Positions 22,821 to 22,840 of a DNA stretch of 22,840 nucleotides are shown here, in pieces (within the stretch, counting starts at the first letter, position 1; every line of letters begins with the position of its first letter). Source of the stretch: Parcubacteria group bacterium CG11_big_fil_rev_8_21_14_0_20_39_14 (lineage in GTDB: Bacteria > Patescibacteriota > Minisyncoccia > Minisyncoccales > GCA-002787255); the NCBI GenBank assembly GCA_002787255.1, contig PCWD01000028.1, positions 1 through 22,840 of the forward strand. Reading direction: 5' to 3'. The notes beneath the pieces are model-generated. The model did no database searches and was not told where the DNA came from. It saw only the letters and a program-made list of their open reading frames with translations. Both the position numbers and the translations under genes were made by a program.

Positions 22821-22840
22821 AACAATTTGACAATTGAACA

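Overview
The window is AT-rich, densely coded bacterial DNA that most resembles a Candidate Phyla Radiation (Patescibacteria) genome, probably Parcubacteria-like. The grounds are the surface protein type (Fn3/Ig/PKD/DUF11 with a C-terminal anchor), a 4-TM FtsK, an FTLIELLV-type pilin, few Shine-Dalgarno sites, and many short intergenic palindromes. TGA ends ftsK and recA, so the code is standard and the UGA=Gly lineages (Gracilibacteria/Absconditabacteria) are excluded. The clade is an inference, because no rRNA is present.

Layout. 239-2143: membrane-anchored surface protein, ended by a hairpin. 2144-2558: non-coding stretch with an inverted repeat, a consensus-like promoter and a structured rpoB leader. 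2559-9561: rpoB and rpoC, separated by a 109-bp element with terminal inverted repeats. 9562-9778: palindromic repeat cluster. 9779-13286: ftsK, a type IV prepilin-like gene whose leader is out of frame, an overlooked 57-codon ORF and a nucleotidyltransferase. 13290-14449: palindrome, then recA with a repeat-like N-terminal extension. 14579-17664: terminator, then an NAD(P) operon (nadD-nadK-pncB) from a promoter that appears almost leaderless, ended by a hairpin shared with the convergent next gene. 17678-17938 (minus): 86-aa Cys-rich protein. 18116-20501: iorA-iorB (2-oxoacid:ferredoxin oxidoreductase), with short tandem repeats running in frame through iorA. 20506-22602 (minus): recG, convergent with iorB. 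22603-22840: an 8-bp satellite and a second copy of the element found between rpoB and rpoC.

How the genes work together. rpoB/rpoC make the two large RNA polymerase subunits; ftsK, recA and recG handle chromosome translocation, recombination and fork rescue. pncB, nadD and nadK cover nicotinate to NaMN, NaMN to NaAD, and NAD to NADP; the NadE step is not here. iorA/iorB would oxidise aryl or branched 2-oxoacids with CoA and pass electrons to ferredoxin, but this IorA lacks the usual C-terminal ferredoxin domain.

I see no CRISPR array, rRNA, tRNA, intact transposase or prophage. The most unusual content is the repeat biology: at least two families of small palindromic elements between housekeeping genes, and repeat-like DNA read as protein inside recA and iorA. 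A likely dinucleotide frameshift in the prepilin leader also stands out.
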